A DNA stretch of 64,000 nt from Oscheius dolichura (GCA_932521035.1 OW051493.1:8866001-8930000), one strand, 5' to 3'; positions 1 to 12,455 are shown, counted from the first letter of the stretch. Translations and numbers: made by a program. The notes: generated by a model from the letters alone, not told the origin.

Positions 1-55
1 GTCCCGTGCTTATTGGTATTGTTAGTATTATTTTATGATGTTATATAAATTTTAG

Positions 56-1481
56 ATGGTTGTGGTGCTGCATACGCCTACGATAAAGAATTTGCTCCTT
101 TATTTAGCGGCCCCACCAAATTTAGTCCATATCTTCGTCAGAGAGTTCTTCCTGTTTATCCCCTTGCAACCTTAGCTTTGAGGATGACTCTTATGGGATA
201 TAAGGTTGGAAAAGAGTGTTTGATGTATTACGCTTTATTTAGATCATCATTATACTTCCTAAATACTACGAAGAACCGTATTTTAAAGCTCAAAAGCGGC
301 TCAAAGTAGATAATCTTTACGCATTTCAAGTATATTTTATTTAATTGTAACAGAGTAAATTGTAGAAATTGGTGGACGCGAAATTGATATCTTTTTGGGA
401 TCCTGTAGAGGAGGAGGATAACATTATGGATATGATGAAAGATAAGGCTCAAGAGGTCGTTTGCTTATAAACAGATTTATTTCCGCAACCTTTAGTTAGG
501 TGCTGCCATTATTACTGATTCACATGTTGAAGCCACCTATGCTTACCGGAAAAGACAGAAAGGGGATGATAACACTAATGATGATTTCATCTACGATCTT
601 ACGGAGCAATTAATGGACGATAACCAAGCTGTATTTTTTTTCTTGTTAGCCAACGTTATACTGGTTTAGGATGAATATCAAAAGACGATGAAGATAGAAA
701 AATTGAAGGGAAATTGCGCCGATCGAGTACTTTCTGTATGTTTCCAAACAAACAGAAAAGATCTGGTAAACATTTGTTCAATATTTTACCGTTTACTTGT
801 AGTTTATCACTCGAGAGTTTCATGACGCTGTAGAAGTAGGAGAGGTGGATCATGCTAGAAGAAAATATAATTACTATAGGATTGGCGAAAATATAACCTT
901 TCTTTATTCTGAATTAGACGGAGATGTGCGTGATGAAGAGATACGCCTTCATAACCAGCTTATGCTTAAAGATCAGGCCGAACGAGTAAGCTAAATTAAA
1001 TTTTTATTTAAAAATATAGGTCCTCACCCTCTGCCAACTTTATGAGCTAACCAAAGTTCACCTGTGGGCATGCATGATTTTTCTTAGTTTTGTGCAGAAA
1101 CAGGGTATAATACCTGAACAGGTATGTTGAACTGTTTATTTTTGTACTTAGTTTTAGATGGACGAATTCGTGGAGGACAATGTTCCTTTTGTGGTTCCTA
1201 ACTCGCACGTGGTTACCTTGGCTAGTCAAAATTTAGCCGAGATAGAAGCAAAGAATAGCGACCTGAGGGAATACCTTAAAAAGCAAGAATTATCATGGAA
1301 ACAGAAATTAAAGATGTTTAAAGAAGAAAAGGCTCGTTGTAAATTTCTAACAACTCAGCTTGGATTTTTAAATGACTTCAGTGAAGAAGTAAGGATTTTA
1401 TCATTTTCCTTACGAAAATTCAAGGAAGATGGTAATAAGGAGGCAGCTGTAAATCTCCATAAACTGTCAACAGATACTTAA
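56..1481 (+). CDS. Unrecognised multi-exon gene, 5' end outside window
   Basis: The window opens inside an intron (acceptor TTTTAG ending at 55). Likely exons are 56-204 (contains RVLPVYPLATLALRMTLMGY), 366-455 (KLVDAKLISFWDPVEEED), 496-630 (begins LGAAIITDSHVEATYAY), about 670-737, about 800-991, 1019-1130 and 1158-1481. Several junctions keep frame (455 to 496, 991 to 1019), which supports real splicing. One junction near 740-800 could not be resolved. The last exon encodes a charged, probably coiled-coil tail (LREYLKKQELSWKQKLKMF) ending at a TAA at 1479-1481. I do not recognise the family and assign no function. It could also be two adjacent genes. Confidence 0.5.
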
Positions 1482-1721
1482 ACAGCCACTTAATAAACTT
1501 ATTTTAACCCACATTGTAAGTAGATACGTTTTACATTTGCAATTTACCTAGATGTCATAAAGATTCAACGTTACAATAAATATTTTTCCCTATTTGTTTT
1601 CTTTCAAAACAAACTTGTTGTTACGTCACCACTTGATCTTTTGACTTTTTTAATTTGCTGTTTTCTATTTAGAAACTATTCAGATTATTGTAAATATAAT
1701 ACTTATACATAATTTGATATA

Positions 1722-3671
1722 ATGACTATTGCTAAATCTCTAAATTCTGTGAGAAGACTTAGTAGGCCGACAAAATGGGTTAGTTTTATTCTTTGTTGGT
1801 TTTTACTCTTCGTTTTTTAGATTTTAGGTGCTGGAATGGCTACAACATTTGGGATAACAGCTTATACCACAACGCCAGATAAACGGACCAATATTGGAAT
1901 TATAAGATTTGGTAGAGCCTTTAATGCTGTTCGTTTCTTTTGTTTGCGTAGATATTTTGTAATATAGGTGTCGCAGATTGTTGCTGATTACAAATGGTCT
2001 CTTTATGGCGTACCAGAGCCTTCAGAAGAATATGATACCAGTATAAAAGCATGCCATGAAAGATGCGCTAAGCGATTGTTACATTTAGCTGAAGTGAATG
2101 GAGGAGTTTTTATAAAGGTTCGTGTTTTTAAAATTAATGGAGACTCAAACCACTTTTTACAGGTTGGTCAGCATCTTGGAGCCATGGAATACCTCATACC
2201 GCCTGAGTATACAAAAACGCTTTCGGTTTTAATGTCTAAAGCACCTCAGCAGTCTATGGAAGATATTAAATTTGTAATTGAAAGTGAATTAGGAAAACCG
2301 GTATGCGTTTCAATGGTTTTGTTCCATTTGAATTTAGCTAGAAGAAATCTTTCCTGAATTTTCTGAAAAACCGATTGGAACAGCTAGTTTAGCACAAGTA
2401 CACACTGCGTATTCTAAAGAGGGAGAGAAATTGGCTGTAAAAATCCAGCACAGAATGGTCTATCAAAATAGTCTTGCGGATATGCAAACTATGGAGGTAA
2501 TATTTTCTGTGTTTTTCTTTATTGTTGGTCAGATTCTAGCGAAGTTGGCCGATAAATGCTTTCCTGAATTTCGATTAAATTGGCTAGTGGATGAAGTGAA
2601 AAAGAACCTTCCGAATGAGCTTGACTTTTTACATGAAGCGAGGAATATGATGAAAGCTCGTGAGATTTTCCGACATCTTCGATTTTTAAAGGTATTATTA
2701 CTTTAATCAGCTGTAATAGATACAGATTCCTCTATGTTATCAAGAGCTTACAACGAAGCGTATACTAACGATGGAATTTTGTGAAGGATCGCAAGTTGAT
2801 GATGCTGATTATATAAAAGTGAATAACATAGACCCACATGATGTTGCCAAAAAACTAGGCCGAATAATTTCTGAAATGATATTTATCAAAGGATTTTTAC
2901 ACGCTGTAAGTTCACATATTTTTGTTTATTTTCTGTTTGTAGGATACTCATCCTGGCAATGTACTTATCCACAAAAAACCGAATGGAAAGGTGGAAATTG
3001 TTCTCCTCGATCATGGTCTTTATCTCAATGTAAACGATCGTTTCCGAACTATGTATTCAGACCTCTGGATGGGAATTCTCAATGCCGATCTCAAAGCAAT
3101 TAAGGTTTATTTGAAGTTTTATAAAGTAGCTTGAAAATTATAGAGAGTTGCGCTTGACATGAACATTGGCGAATATTATGGACTGTTTGCCTGCATGGTA
3201 ACTCGTCGGTCGTGGAAATCTGTAACTTCTGGTATAAAAAACAGTCAAATGACTAAAGAAGAAAAGCAGGAACTTAGACAATATGCCTATTCACTTATTC
3301 CTCAAATAAGCGACGTCAGTTTTAGCCGTTTTTCTGTAAAATATGTAAATTTCTATAGGTTATGTCAAGAATGCCTAGAGAAATGGTACTCATTTTGAAG
3401 ACCAACGATCTTCTACGAAATATGGAGCATATTCTCGGTTGTCATGGGCGTCAGGATTCTATGTTAGAGGTCAGTTCTTTGGCGGTACTGTATAAACCAT
3501 ATTTTTTAGATTACCAAATGTGTAGTACGTTGTCATCACGAGCTAGCCCTTCATCGTGCCAAATCTTATTTGGAATCATTTCAGTTACGTGTCAGTCTGC
3601 TTTGGTCGCTACTCCGTCTACGGCTATATGAATTTTTCTTGATTGTAAAAGATGATCTGGGTTATCTATAG
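1722..3671 (+). CDS. ADCK1: ADCK1-like atypical (UbiB/ABC1 family) protein kinase
   Basis: Member of the ABC1/ADCK/UbiB family of atypical kinases; the ADCK1 branch is mitochondrial and linked to inner-membrane organisation and lipids rather than to a known protein substrate. The N-terminal exon reads MTIAKSLNSVRRL. Family landmarks follow in order: GGVFIKVGQHLG (the KxGQ motif), APQQSMEDIKFVIESELGK, GTASLAQVH (the Ala-rich nucleotide loop), LAVKIQH (catalytic Lys), NELDFLHEARN, DTHPGNVLIH (HxGN catalytic segment) and VLLDHGLY (DFG equivalent). The C-terminal exon ends at TAG 3669-3671. Introns are about 30-60 nt and phases agree at every junction I checked. Length, about 500 codons, matches ADCK1. 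The gene follows the unrecognised gene on the same strand after about 240 bp. Confidence 0.92.
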
Positions 3672-6102
3672 CTTTATTTGCATATTTTCTAAAGAGTGCC
3701 TTATAAAGATTTCTAAGGTCCCGTGTTTCTCTCGAGTTATCGTGCGCTCCCTGCCATCTTCCTGCTTATTCATCACTCAATTGTCTCCAAAAGTGACTGT
3801 CCGTCCCGCTTCCATTGATTTCCAAGATGCTTCCGTGCCGTCTCAAGTCCCCTCCACATTGCGAAGCTCTCTCATCTCAATTCTCCGGGCAATTGTTACC
3901 ATGGTGAGGCGAGCGGGAGACAGAGAGCGGTTGTCGTCGCCGTTGGGCGAGAGAGGGAGCCGCGCGAAGACAGCAAAAACAAAGTGATATGGAGGAGAGG
4001 AGAGGGGTTGACGGCGAAGCGGACGGAGCCAACCAATTGCCGAGGCGAGAGTGTGAGCCCGGTTTCAGCTGTTCCAAGATAATCTTACTCACACTCTCCC
4101 TCTCTCCTATTATGAATGGGCCGGAGTCTCCCGTTTGCTGAAGAAGGAATTACCACCTCATCTCCAAAAAATGACACGGCCGTTTGTCTTCCAAGATGAG
4201 GGGTTGTAACGCCTCAGAGGAGGGCGGGCTAGGTTCTTATTATGGCTGTGGGATGCCATTTTTGGCCCTTACCCCGGATAAATGCATAAAAATAAGAGAA
4301 AAAAAAATGGTATTTTTGTATCCGGCTATTTACCGGAGGTGGCAGTCACCAAAAAGGGCGTTGTCTGCCCCTAACCGGCATAATTTCGACTGCTTCACTG
4401 TTTTCCCCCAATTTTTAATGCCCCTGAAGGAGAAAGCCATAAAATGACCATTAAAATTATATTCCTTGGAATCAATCCGCTCCAATTATAGTCAGAGCAG
4501 CAATGAGACTTCCTTTACTCTCCTGGATATTGACTCTTCTCCATATTTTTGAGGTTTTCTTATTTTTTTAGGAATATTTTTAATACAATTATGATTTATT
4601 TACGATAAGAACATCTACTTTATGTTATTTCTTCATTTCTAGACCACTTTTTGTGGAAGTAACAAACTTTACCGTCATTAGAAGCCGTCTAGGTCTTTTC
4701 TGTTCCCTGAGCTGCTCATTATTATTACCGTAATCTAAAGGTTATCTTCTGCCGGATTTGTCCTTTTCTTCAATTTATCCCGTGACATTTTTGTTCATTT
4801 TATTCCGGTGGATATTGCTCCCCGACTGCCCCTCACCTCTTTCCGCCCCGTGCGATGTTCGCTGGTGTCTCTCTCGTGCCTATTGACTAGCGGATTACTT
4901 ATCAATGAGGGAGAGAGACGGAGCCGAGCCAGAGCCCTCGGGGAGCTGATAATTACTTTCTTGAGATTTGAGACGACACGGAATCGCTACTAGACTGGAG
5001 CCTCCATTATCTTCCCGTGTAATAATTACAGTCTAATTTGGAGAAATTTATGGAATTAGATTGAAAATAGCTTATTATAAATTAGAAATTATTGTTCTAA
5101 TCACATTTGTCTGGAAAAATGAACAGATAAAATAAACTGGTAGGCTAAACGATGGCGAATGTCTATATCAAGGAATTATATATTATATCAGCTCACATTC
5201 CTCAAAGGGCCCGTATAAACTTTTTGTAAAGCGTTGAAAAGTGAGATCTCGTTTTATTTATATCAATTGTCAGCTAAATTAGCATTTCAATGTAAAAATA
5301 TTGAAAAAGAAGTGATTTTAGAGTAATGGAAGCATTTTTGGCAGAAGATGGAAATGATAGTAAACGGATTCAAAAAATCAGAAAAAAAAACAATTATATG
5401 TTGCTTACTGGATATTATTCGATGCAGATTTTTATGCTGATTGTGAATATCGTGCTTGTTTTTGATAAATAGCGCTAAATTAGAAAGAAATGCAAAAAAT
5501 GGAAGAAACGAGATTGCGCTCGGCTATGAGATTCATTTCTTTTGTTCAATGATCTATCAATGCCTTTCTTATAGCTGATTGTCATGTTTTCATCCCCCGT
5601 TTTGGTCTGGTATCAAACTCCTCGCGCTGCCTCTGCCTCCAACACCTTCAATTATCCTGATAGCTCTCCGCGAGGAGCTTTTCCCCACCTCCGCTCTTCT
5701 TCTTTTATCTTCCTATCGCTCACCAATCACCAGCTACTCGTAAACATCTCTCCCCTTTCTCTCTTGGCTCCTTCCATACAAAATGTCATTTGACGGCTCT
5801 TGGCTCGCTGTCCTCACCCCGCCCATTTCACTAAATCTCATTCTTATTCCAATTTTTGATGTCCTCCTCCTGTCCGGCCCCCTCAAGCCGGGGATAAAAA
5901 CGTCTCCAGGCCACGAGGATTAGACACACATGCAATTCAGTTGGTTCTAATTGGCTAATACAGCTTTCTCTCTCTCCCGCTCCTTGCCTCGAGATTGACC
6001 GCGTCGGTAATCCGATGGCAAAAATTATCTGAGCACGCCGAACAATTTTATCATGCCTTTTCTCTTCCTAATCATTATTACAATCCATTTCCTTTTCAGA
6101 AT
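3672..6102. other. Long intergenic / 5' regulatory stretch, no gene seen
   Basis: No open frame here has convincing splice partners or recognisable domains. Pyrimidine-rich and GAGA-rich blocks (3,900-4,000; 4,900-4,930; 5,690-5,780) and AT-rich stretches alternate. The right end, from about 5,950, is pyrimidine-rich and ends in CCTTTTCAG at 6091-6099, an acceptor 3 nt before the zinc-finger ATG. The stretch may therefore hold its promoter and a 5' UTR exon, or a trans-splice acceptor. Confidence 0.5.
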
Positions 6103-7569
6103 ATGTCAACTCCGAACAACTATTTCACCCAAATGCTGCAGCGTGTAATGATTGAAGCGCAGTCAATCCCCTTGAAGCAGGACAGCACAGGAGCTTTGGA
6201 TCTCGTCATACCGAAGAATAAAAATCCAATTCCATCGAATCCTTCTCCACCAGAGGAGTCAGAAAAATTCCGGAAGGTTATAGACGACAGCGTCAAAGCG
6301 AAGAAACGTCTAAATTTGGAGAAAACAATTCAAAAACTAAAAGACAACTTGGATAAAAAACAGCAACAAAATGCGGAAATGATTACCGTTGACGATGAGC
6401 CAGAGTGCAGCGAGAGCGGTGATGACGTCGATGTGGTAGGAGGAAGTGGGCCCACGGCGGCAGAAATTAACACTGGTATTGAAGATGTTGTTGAGGTAAA
6501 AAAATAGCAGAAATAGATATCAAAATAAAACAAAAAATGGTAAAAAAAAATCGAAGAAGCCTTTCCAGATCAATCCAGACGCTCCCCATCCTTACCAGCG
6601 CCCTCAAATTCATCCGAATGAATGCCCTTATTGTGGTAAAATTCTGGCTAGTCCCAATCTTCAAAAAGAACATGTAGCCATCATGCATTTGTAAGTTTTC
6701 TACAATAAACAATACAAAAATAATAATTAGAAAATAAAAACATTCTAGAAATGAAAGAAACTTTGCCTGTGAGATGTGTTCGGCTCGTTTCGGCCGCCGT
6801 GGTGGCCTCCGACGACATATGCAAATGGTTCACAGTAATCACATCTATAAATGCACCTATGACGGTTGCACCCATCCCGGCTATAAGTGCTCAAAGGTTT
6901 TCGGCCACCGTTTATATGATAACTATAGATCCCCGCAGGCGCTGCAAGCCCATGTTCGCAGCGTACACACAAAGGAACGCCCTTTTATATGTGAGAATTG
7001 TGATAAGACATTTGTACGGAAGAATGATCTCGTCATGCACTCTAAGACTCACATCAAGGAGCCTTCTCATTCGTGAGTTTAGATATTATTTTTGGAACAA
7101 GGCCAATAACATAATGGAGTCGCCTCTCACGTCTGAGCTCCAGGATTATCTCCTCCAACTTCTGATCCAGCCAAAACGTTGCTCTTTCAGCTGCGTCTGT
7201 GGCACTCGTTTCCGTCGGGTGGTTTATTTGAAAAAGCACCAGAAGACTTGCTACGCGGCTGCTAGTGCCCTAGCCAGCGGTCTTCCAACCGAAATCCGGA
7301 ACTATGAAGACGAGCAAGAACTCAATATTGAAATGGTGAAACAAGCCCAAGAGAAACTGATTAATAAGGGCGTCAAATTGGATGCAAAGGCATTTTTTCC
7401 CGATGCAAAAGTAGACGATCCCGAATGCTTGATCATAGGTGTGAGACAAAATCCACCCGAGCCCTCAACCAAATCCATGGAAGGCGATATTCCTCCTATC
7501 GAAGAACATATGGAAGATGCAGCAATTCCCAATGATCCAGAAATGCCCATTGAAAAAATCGAAGCGTAA
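6103..7569 (+). CDS. C2H2 zinc-finger protein (probable transcription factor)
   Basis: The start codon lies directly behind an acceptor (TTTTCAG, A, ATATG). The N-terminal half is acidic and Lys/Gln-rich, with a likely coiled coil (KTIQKLKDNLDKKQQQ). Fingers follow: CPYCGKILASPNLQKEHVAIMH in exon 2, CEMCSARFGRRGGLRRHMQMVH, a divergent finger starting CTYDGC and ending HVRSVH, CENCDKTFVRKNDLVMHSKTH, and finally CVCGTRFRRVVYLKKHQKTC (C2HC type). To join the last finger in frame I place an intron at about 7071-7188. The tail is acidic and Pro-rich. Likely nuclear and DNA-binding; the target and orthologue are not known to me. The second-last exon junction is the least certain. Confidence 0.8.
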
Positions 7570-7738
7570 ACCTCAAATTAAAAAAAATTGTGTTGTGATC
7601 TAACCCCCGTGATCTTTTTGTAGTACTTTTATCAAATATGTTTTTGCATAATAAACCTCTTTTACTCTAAAGAAGTTGAAGAATACAAAATAATAAGAAG
7701 CTTCCCTGATTAACAGATGTTGGTATAATTTTTTATGC

Positions 7739-9296
7739 TTAGTTGTCATCTTTTCGATATTCAATCAACAGATATTGATATAATGGAACCAGCTCTTCTG
7801 GTATCAATGTAATTTTTTTGACTTCTGGTCGTTTATCCGGAAAACATTCGAAGAGAAAGAGGCATGTGTCACCGGCGCTGATTGATTCCTCCTTTGGGAT
7901 CGATTTAATTGGCATTTCACCTGTAAATTTAAAGAAAGATGTTGAAAATAAACTTCAACTGACCTGACTGATCGCTGATTTCTAGAGGAGCAATTGAGTG
8001 AAATGCTGCGCATACTATTGTTTCGCCCTTTGTTCTCTTTAAAAGTGATTCGATATCATCTCGTGCGACACAATTCATCTGAGCATATACAAAATAAGTG
8101 AAAAAAAAAGAAATGAGAAGTAAGAAATGAGGGGGAGCTATTAGCCACATTCATCATCGTCGTTGAGCGATTGCAGAAATATTTTAACCAAAGGTTTGTC
8201 TTCCATCGTTTCCAACTGTGGTCGCACTAGCCGAATTACATAATCTTGTAAAGAAGGCATTGTTTGTGTATAAGTGTCCATTTTTCTTATAGGGCGCTTC
8301 TTGAGCTCATTGAGAAAGGACCATCTGATTGCACGATTAACATCACTGCGAACAACAGCTTCAAATGCAACTTGGTCACCTGCAAAAACATAAAAGTTTT
8401 GTTTATAATGGAAAATAAACCTATTCTAATTATCTCATCCAATCCAATAGCGTCTGTTCCCAAATCTCCTCCCGTCCAATTCAATATTGGGCACATGATC
8501 ATGCCGTGGCACATAGAATAAACGTCAGCAGACATTTGATTAACACTATGTACAATACCAGAACCTAAAAAAGATTAATAAAGTAAAATAAGGTAATTAT
8601 ACCAGAAATAAATTGATCTGAATAATATGTAGCTTTTATTATTTGCTGTACGCCTACAGCTACCCATTTACAATTATTACGTTCTGGCTGTGGCCGAATT
8701 ATTATATTCAAAGTATCTCCTAAAATAAACAACTATTAGTGAATAAAGAATTGTCATACCTGCTTGCAGATCTGGATAATCCTTTTCTAATGTACCAAAA
8801 ATTGAACGAGGAACAAAAATACATCCAAATTCTAATGAATCTGCAATAACAAAAGCACTATCAATATGGCCAACTGCAGAATTACACTAAATACATAAAT
8901 ATCCAAGCAGCTTGAAAAAAACCAACTGGAGTTCCTAGTGAAACAGACGGTTCTCCAAAAGCAAAATTATCTCCAGCTGGTTGATTTTGTCGGACGAGAC
9001 GCATCTGCAGAATAAATTTGGAACTGAAATGTGAAAGAAAAATCTACCTCGCAAAATTAACATACCTTCTTCGCCCGATATGGGCAATTGTTTTTCGATT
9101 CCTGTTGTACAGCTTCTACGCGAACAGTATCTCCCACTGTGTAGCGTTTAGTCATATCGGGAACGACCTCATCAGGAGCAACGGAAGCAGCCAGTGGACA
9201 GAAAACAGTGCCTTTTGCAGTTGTAATATAGGCAAACTTTGTAGAGACCATGGAGACCGTTCCTACACTGTTGATAGTCCACGGCAATGCTTCCAT
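7739..9296 (-). CDS. Protein of four tandem OB/S1-like repeats, unrecognised
   Basis: The start follows an acceptor (CTCTTTCAG-ATG). At least six exons splice in frame. The product is four diverged repeats of about 65-75 residues with one pattern: G.V/I then V/A, a second G followed by a (I/V)xCP or IFVP strand, then GDxV/L and a final strand. Examples are GTVFCPLA with VGDTVRVEAV; GCIFVPRS with AGDTLNII; GMIMCPIL with IGDQVAFEAV; and GETIVCAAF with AGDTCLFLF. The spacing resembles S1 or cold-shock OB folds, which bind RNA, but no canonical RNP motif is visible. The last junction (about 8,184 to 8,076) is inferred from phase. It is divergent from TRIAP1 across about 420 bp. Function unknown. 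Confidence 0.65.
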
Positions 9297-9718
9297 CTGA
9301 AAGAGAAAAAAAAGTACATTTTATGAATGTGTACAACAGAAAAGAGACACTAAAAAAGAAGAACAAGGGGCGCCAACTGGGCACTAGTGTGCGGGAAAAT
9401 GTCCATTCGAATTCCCTGGGGGGAGAAATGTATTTTGCTCTTGTGATTCACTGAGATTTCCTTACTCCTGTATGTTTTACACCAGTGTTTATCGCAAGAA
9501 AAGCTACAAAATATGAGGAGCTTGCTGTTATGCATCACAATGTCAATTCTCGGCTCTCACAACGCTAAGCACTGCCTTGATGCAACTTATTTGCGGCATA
9601 TCTCTTTCCTCATCTCCGTTTTCCATATATTTTGTTTCTTTTCATTTCACAGGTTATTCGTTTACTTATAGACAGTTCCTCTCAAGCGTGTAATGGTAAA
9701 GTCGATTACTCTGTGTAA

Positions 9719-10141
9719 ATGAGTGATCGTCATATGTCAAGTATATTTCCAGAGTGCGATAAATTAAAGCAGGTCGGTTGTTTCATATTGTGTGCGACGC
9801 CCGATCGATTGTGCTTGAATTTTTCTTATAATTCTCGTTGCTCTACGATATTAATGCGTTGCTTATTTCTTTATATAACTTTTTACAGATATACGATAAG
9901 TGCTTCACTGATTTTTTCCAAAAATTTGTTTCTCCAAACTATCGTCACCTAGCAGCCGTAAATCCTTGTGAAAGATATCACGAAGTATATCGAGACTGCG
10001 TTGAAGAGGTTGTCTTTTATAAAAATAATCAATTCTTAGACTTTTTAGCATCTAAAAAGCAAGCGCCCATTTGACATCGATTTAGCAGAAATACAAAAAG
10101 ATTATTTGGAATCCGACGACGACAAATTTAAAAATCAATAA
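9719..10141 (+). CDS. TRIAP1: TRIAP1 / Mdm35 homologue (twin CX9C intermembrane-space protein)
   Basis: Three exons (9719-9772, 9889-10008, 10049-10141) give 88 residues. Twin CX9C motifs are clear: CDKLKQIYDKC and CERYHEVYRDC, the fold oxidised by Mia40 in the mitochondrial intermembrane space. Known family members pair with PRELI/Ups proteins to move phosphatidic acid for cardiolipin synthesis. A short acidic tail (YLESDDDKFKNQ) follows. Length and order match the family. The gene is the first of three closely spaced plus-strand genes. Its stop lies only 44 nt before the MED10 start codon. Confidence 0.93.
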
Positions 10142-10185
10142 AAGTAAGCTTCCGTTTCATTTAGTTTAAATTTTAATAAATTCAG

Positions 10186-10756
10186 ATGGATCCCAATTCA
10201 TTCCCACAACCCCAAGTTGTAGCCGATAATGTAGAGTCACGGTTTAACCAGCTAGAGAGAACTCTAGAGCAGTTTCAAGTACAGAACTAGTTTTTTTATT
10301 ATATGAATACAAATTTATAGGAAAATGTGCGCCACTTGGGTATAACCGCTAGTGATTTCACTTCTAAAAGTCAGGAACCCTTAAATCAGAAAATTCAAAC
10401 ACTTATATCAGGACTCCAAGTAAGTTATTAGTCATTTATTTTATAAATTTTATAGGAGCTTGACCAACTTCGTCCTCAATTTCAAGATGTCAGAATACCC
10501 ATTGAATTGTTAACAGATGTTCTGGATTATGGTAAAAATCCTCAAGTTTATACTAAAGAAGTTTTGGAACGGACGTTAGAACAGAATAAAAAAGTAGGTT
10601 TTGTTTATAATAAGTACATAAATAAAATTATAGGCAAATGGAAAAGTTGAAATACTAAAGAAGTTCCAAGCATTACTGCTTCGTGATTTAGGGGCGGAGT
10701 GTCCTGAAGACGCTATGCGTTACCGCGAGGCACGTAAACTGAACAACGACAGCTAG
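10186..10756 (+). CDS. mdt-10: Mediator complex subunit 10 (MED10)
   Basis: Subunit of the middle module of Mediator, the nuclear co-activator that links transcription factors to RNA polymerase II. Four exons give ENVRHLGITASDF, LNQKIQTLISGLQ, ELDQLRPQFQDVRIPIELL, YGKNPQVYTKEVLERTL and KKFQALLLRDL, which align along the whole length of MED10 including the GxNPQ(V/L)YTKE signature. The start at 10186 directly follows TTCAG. It is the middle gene of the TRIAP1-MED10-MRPL43 set. Confidence 0.95.
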
Positions 10757-10922
10757 TCACTTCGCATCTCCTTGTGACTGTCTTTCTGTGCAGATATCAT
10801 ATTACATTGTTGTTGCAATACATGTTTTATTTATTTTATCTTGCTTTCTTATACACGTTTCGGTTTTTCACCATGTTTATTTCAAAGAGATTTCTGGTTT
10901 CTGTAGTATTCTAACTTTTCAG

Positions 10923-11472
10923 ATGTCTATTGGGGCTAATATAGTTATGAGGCCTCAAAACGCCGCTTCAGCGGCGTTGATCAGATTTGTTCCCCATTTT
11001 GTAGGTCTTCGATTAAGTTGGACCCAAAATTCATTAAAAAGCGAAGGAGTGGAACAGTTTGTTGAGGAATTCTTACCTATTATTAGGTTAGTCGGGATAG
11101 AAGTCTATCATTTACCTTTTTACAGAGAAAATAATCCACAAATTAAATATTTCCTGCAGAGAACTTATACAGAATGTGATCCGTTTGTAGTGGGAGAGTA
11201 AGTTGTTTTTCACTTTGATTACATTTTATTTTTCTAGATATGCCTGGCTACGACACAGAAAAAAACGTTGTTCTTGGAAAACTCGCCATCAGGTACTTTC
11301 TATGGTCGAAGAAATGGCTATTGGCGGTGATTATCGGCCGGGTTTGTTGTCACCGTTTTAAGTATGACATGAACCTCTAGGAATGAAACGAGGTGTAAAC
11401 AGACGTCTTCCGAGAGGAGCAGAATTATGGGATACAGAAACTATGGGTCACAATGTCTTCCAGGTTAGCTAA
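10923..11472 (+). CDS. mrpl-43: Mitochondrial large ribosomal subunit protein mL43
   Basis: The exons join as MSIGANIVMRPQ..., FLPIIR/ENNPQIKYFLQRTY, E/YAWLRHRKKRC and GMKRGVNRRLPRGAELWDTE, giving about 143 residues with the L51/S25/CI-B8 thioredoxin-like fold of mL43 (core GLRLSW...GVEQFVEEFLPIIREN). The protein sits in the mitochondrial 39S-type subunit. The ATG at 10923 follows TTTTCAG. I read through VFQVS to a TAA at 11470-11472. It is the third gene in the operon-like run, 166 nt after MED10, and converges with the PDZ gene. Confidence 0.88.
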
Positions 11473-11530
11473 TGCTTTTATGTCTGGGTTGAAATTAGTA
11501 GTCTACATATTTTCCTCTTTATTCGCTTGT

Positions 11531-12397
11531 CTACTTTTTGACGGAGCGAAGAGCACGTCCCTCATGATCAGAGGCAATGACATGCGATCCGATGGACTCG
11601 TTGATGCAGACGCGTTTGGCCATAACTCCAGGCTTGAGAATTGACGACTTGGGGGTCATCTTCTGGGCCAGCTTGTTGCGCTCGCGGAGGGCGATGGCCC
11701 TCACGTCGGAGTTCATCTGCACGGAGGGCGGCTGGGCCACCTGAACGGACAGAGCCTGCTGGGTCCAGTGTTTGGCTTCAGCCGTCTCGGGGCGCTCGAT
11801 GACCATCGTGACCTGGCCCTTCGCCTGGAGACCCTTGATGAGCAGGTCACGAGCGACGTCCTTGTCAGTAACGGGCATCGAGTCCACGTCGATAACGTGG
11901 TCGCCAGTCTGCAGCTGGCTGGCAGCCAGAGAACCGGGATCACAACGGGAGACGAGCACGCGGTTCTGTAAAAATCGTTTAATTTAATCGAGTCATCCAA
12001 CCTGGTAGTGCTTGATGCCGAGGCCGAGCTTGGGACCGCCCTGCGTCCAGACAAGCTTAGCCACCCAGTAGGCGTATCCATCACGACGTTGAATAAGCTT
12101 TTCACGCTCGGGCGGGATGTGGCAGCGCTGCTCCAGCTCTTCGACCTTCTTCATATCCCTGCAGATCTTCAGGATGGCACAGGGAGGAGCAAAGCGCAGG
12201 GCGCGGAAGAACGTAGTGGTGTCGGTGACTTTTATTCCATTGACGGCCAGAATTTGATCTCCCACTTTGAGCTTTCCCTCAGCCAGGGTGCCTGTCTGGA
12301 TCTTCGTGATAATTAGCTTATCATTAGGCGAAGCTCCCAGCGGTTCACCTTCCTCCATATCGATTTGGACTTCGAACGTTTTAGGCTCTTCAGACAT
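11531..12397 (-). CDS. Two-PDZ-domain protein
   Basis: Two exons with an intron at about 11,966-12,002. The first PDZ lies around residues 15-95 (LGASPNDKLIITKIQ, GKLKVGDQILAVNGIKV), where the usual GLGF carboxylate-binding loop is altered to PLGA. The second is at about 120-215 (KLGLGIKHYQ, DPGSLAASQLQTGDHVIDVD). PDZ domains bind C-terminal peptides, so this is probably a cytoplasmic scaffold. The tail is basic. The third positions are GC-rich compared with the operon beside it, which suggests high expression. It resembles the short PDZ proteins common in nematodes, but I cannot name an orthologue. Confidence 0.85.
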
Positions 12398-12431
12398 AGT
12401 TGATAGAACAAAGTTGTAAACCCTGAAAAGT

Positions 12432-12455
12432 TAACAAATCAAACAACCAACCGTT
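12432..12455. repeat. 24-bp direct repeat, copy 1
   Basis: The 24 bases starting TAACAAATCAAACAACCAAC occur here and again at 12516-12539 without mismatch. They lie 35 bp upstream of the PDZ gene start codon. Confidence 0.85.

Noticed and set aside
6895-6930. A 32-nt intron (GTTTTC...CTATAG) inside a zinc finger
   Set aside because: Removing it would shift the frame of the following HVRSVH and CENC finger, which is clearly in frame without splicing.
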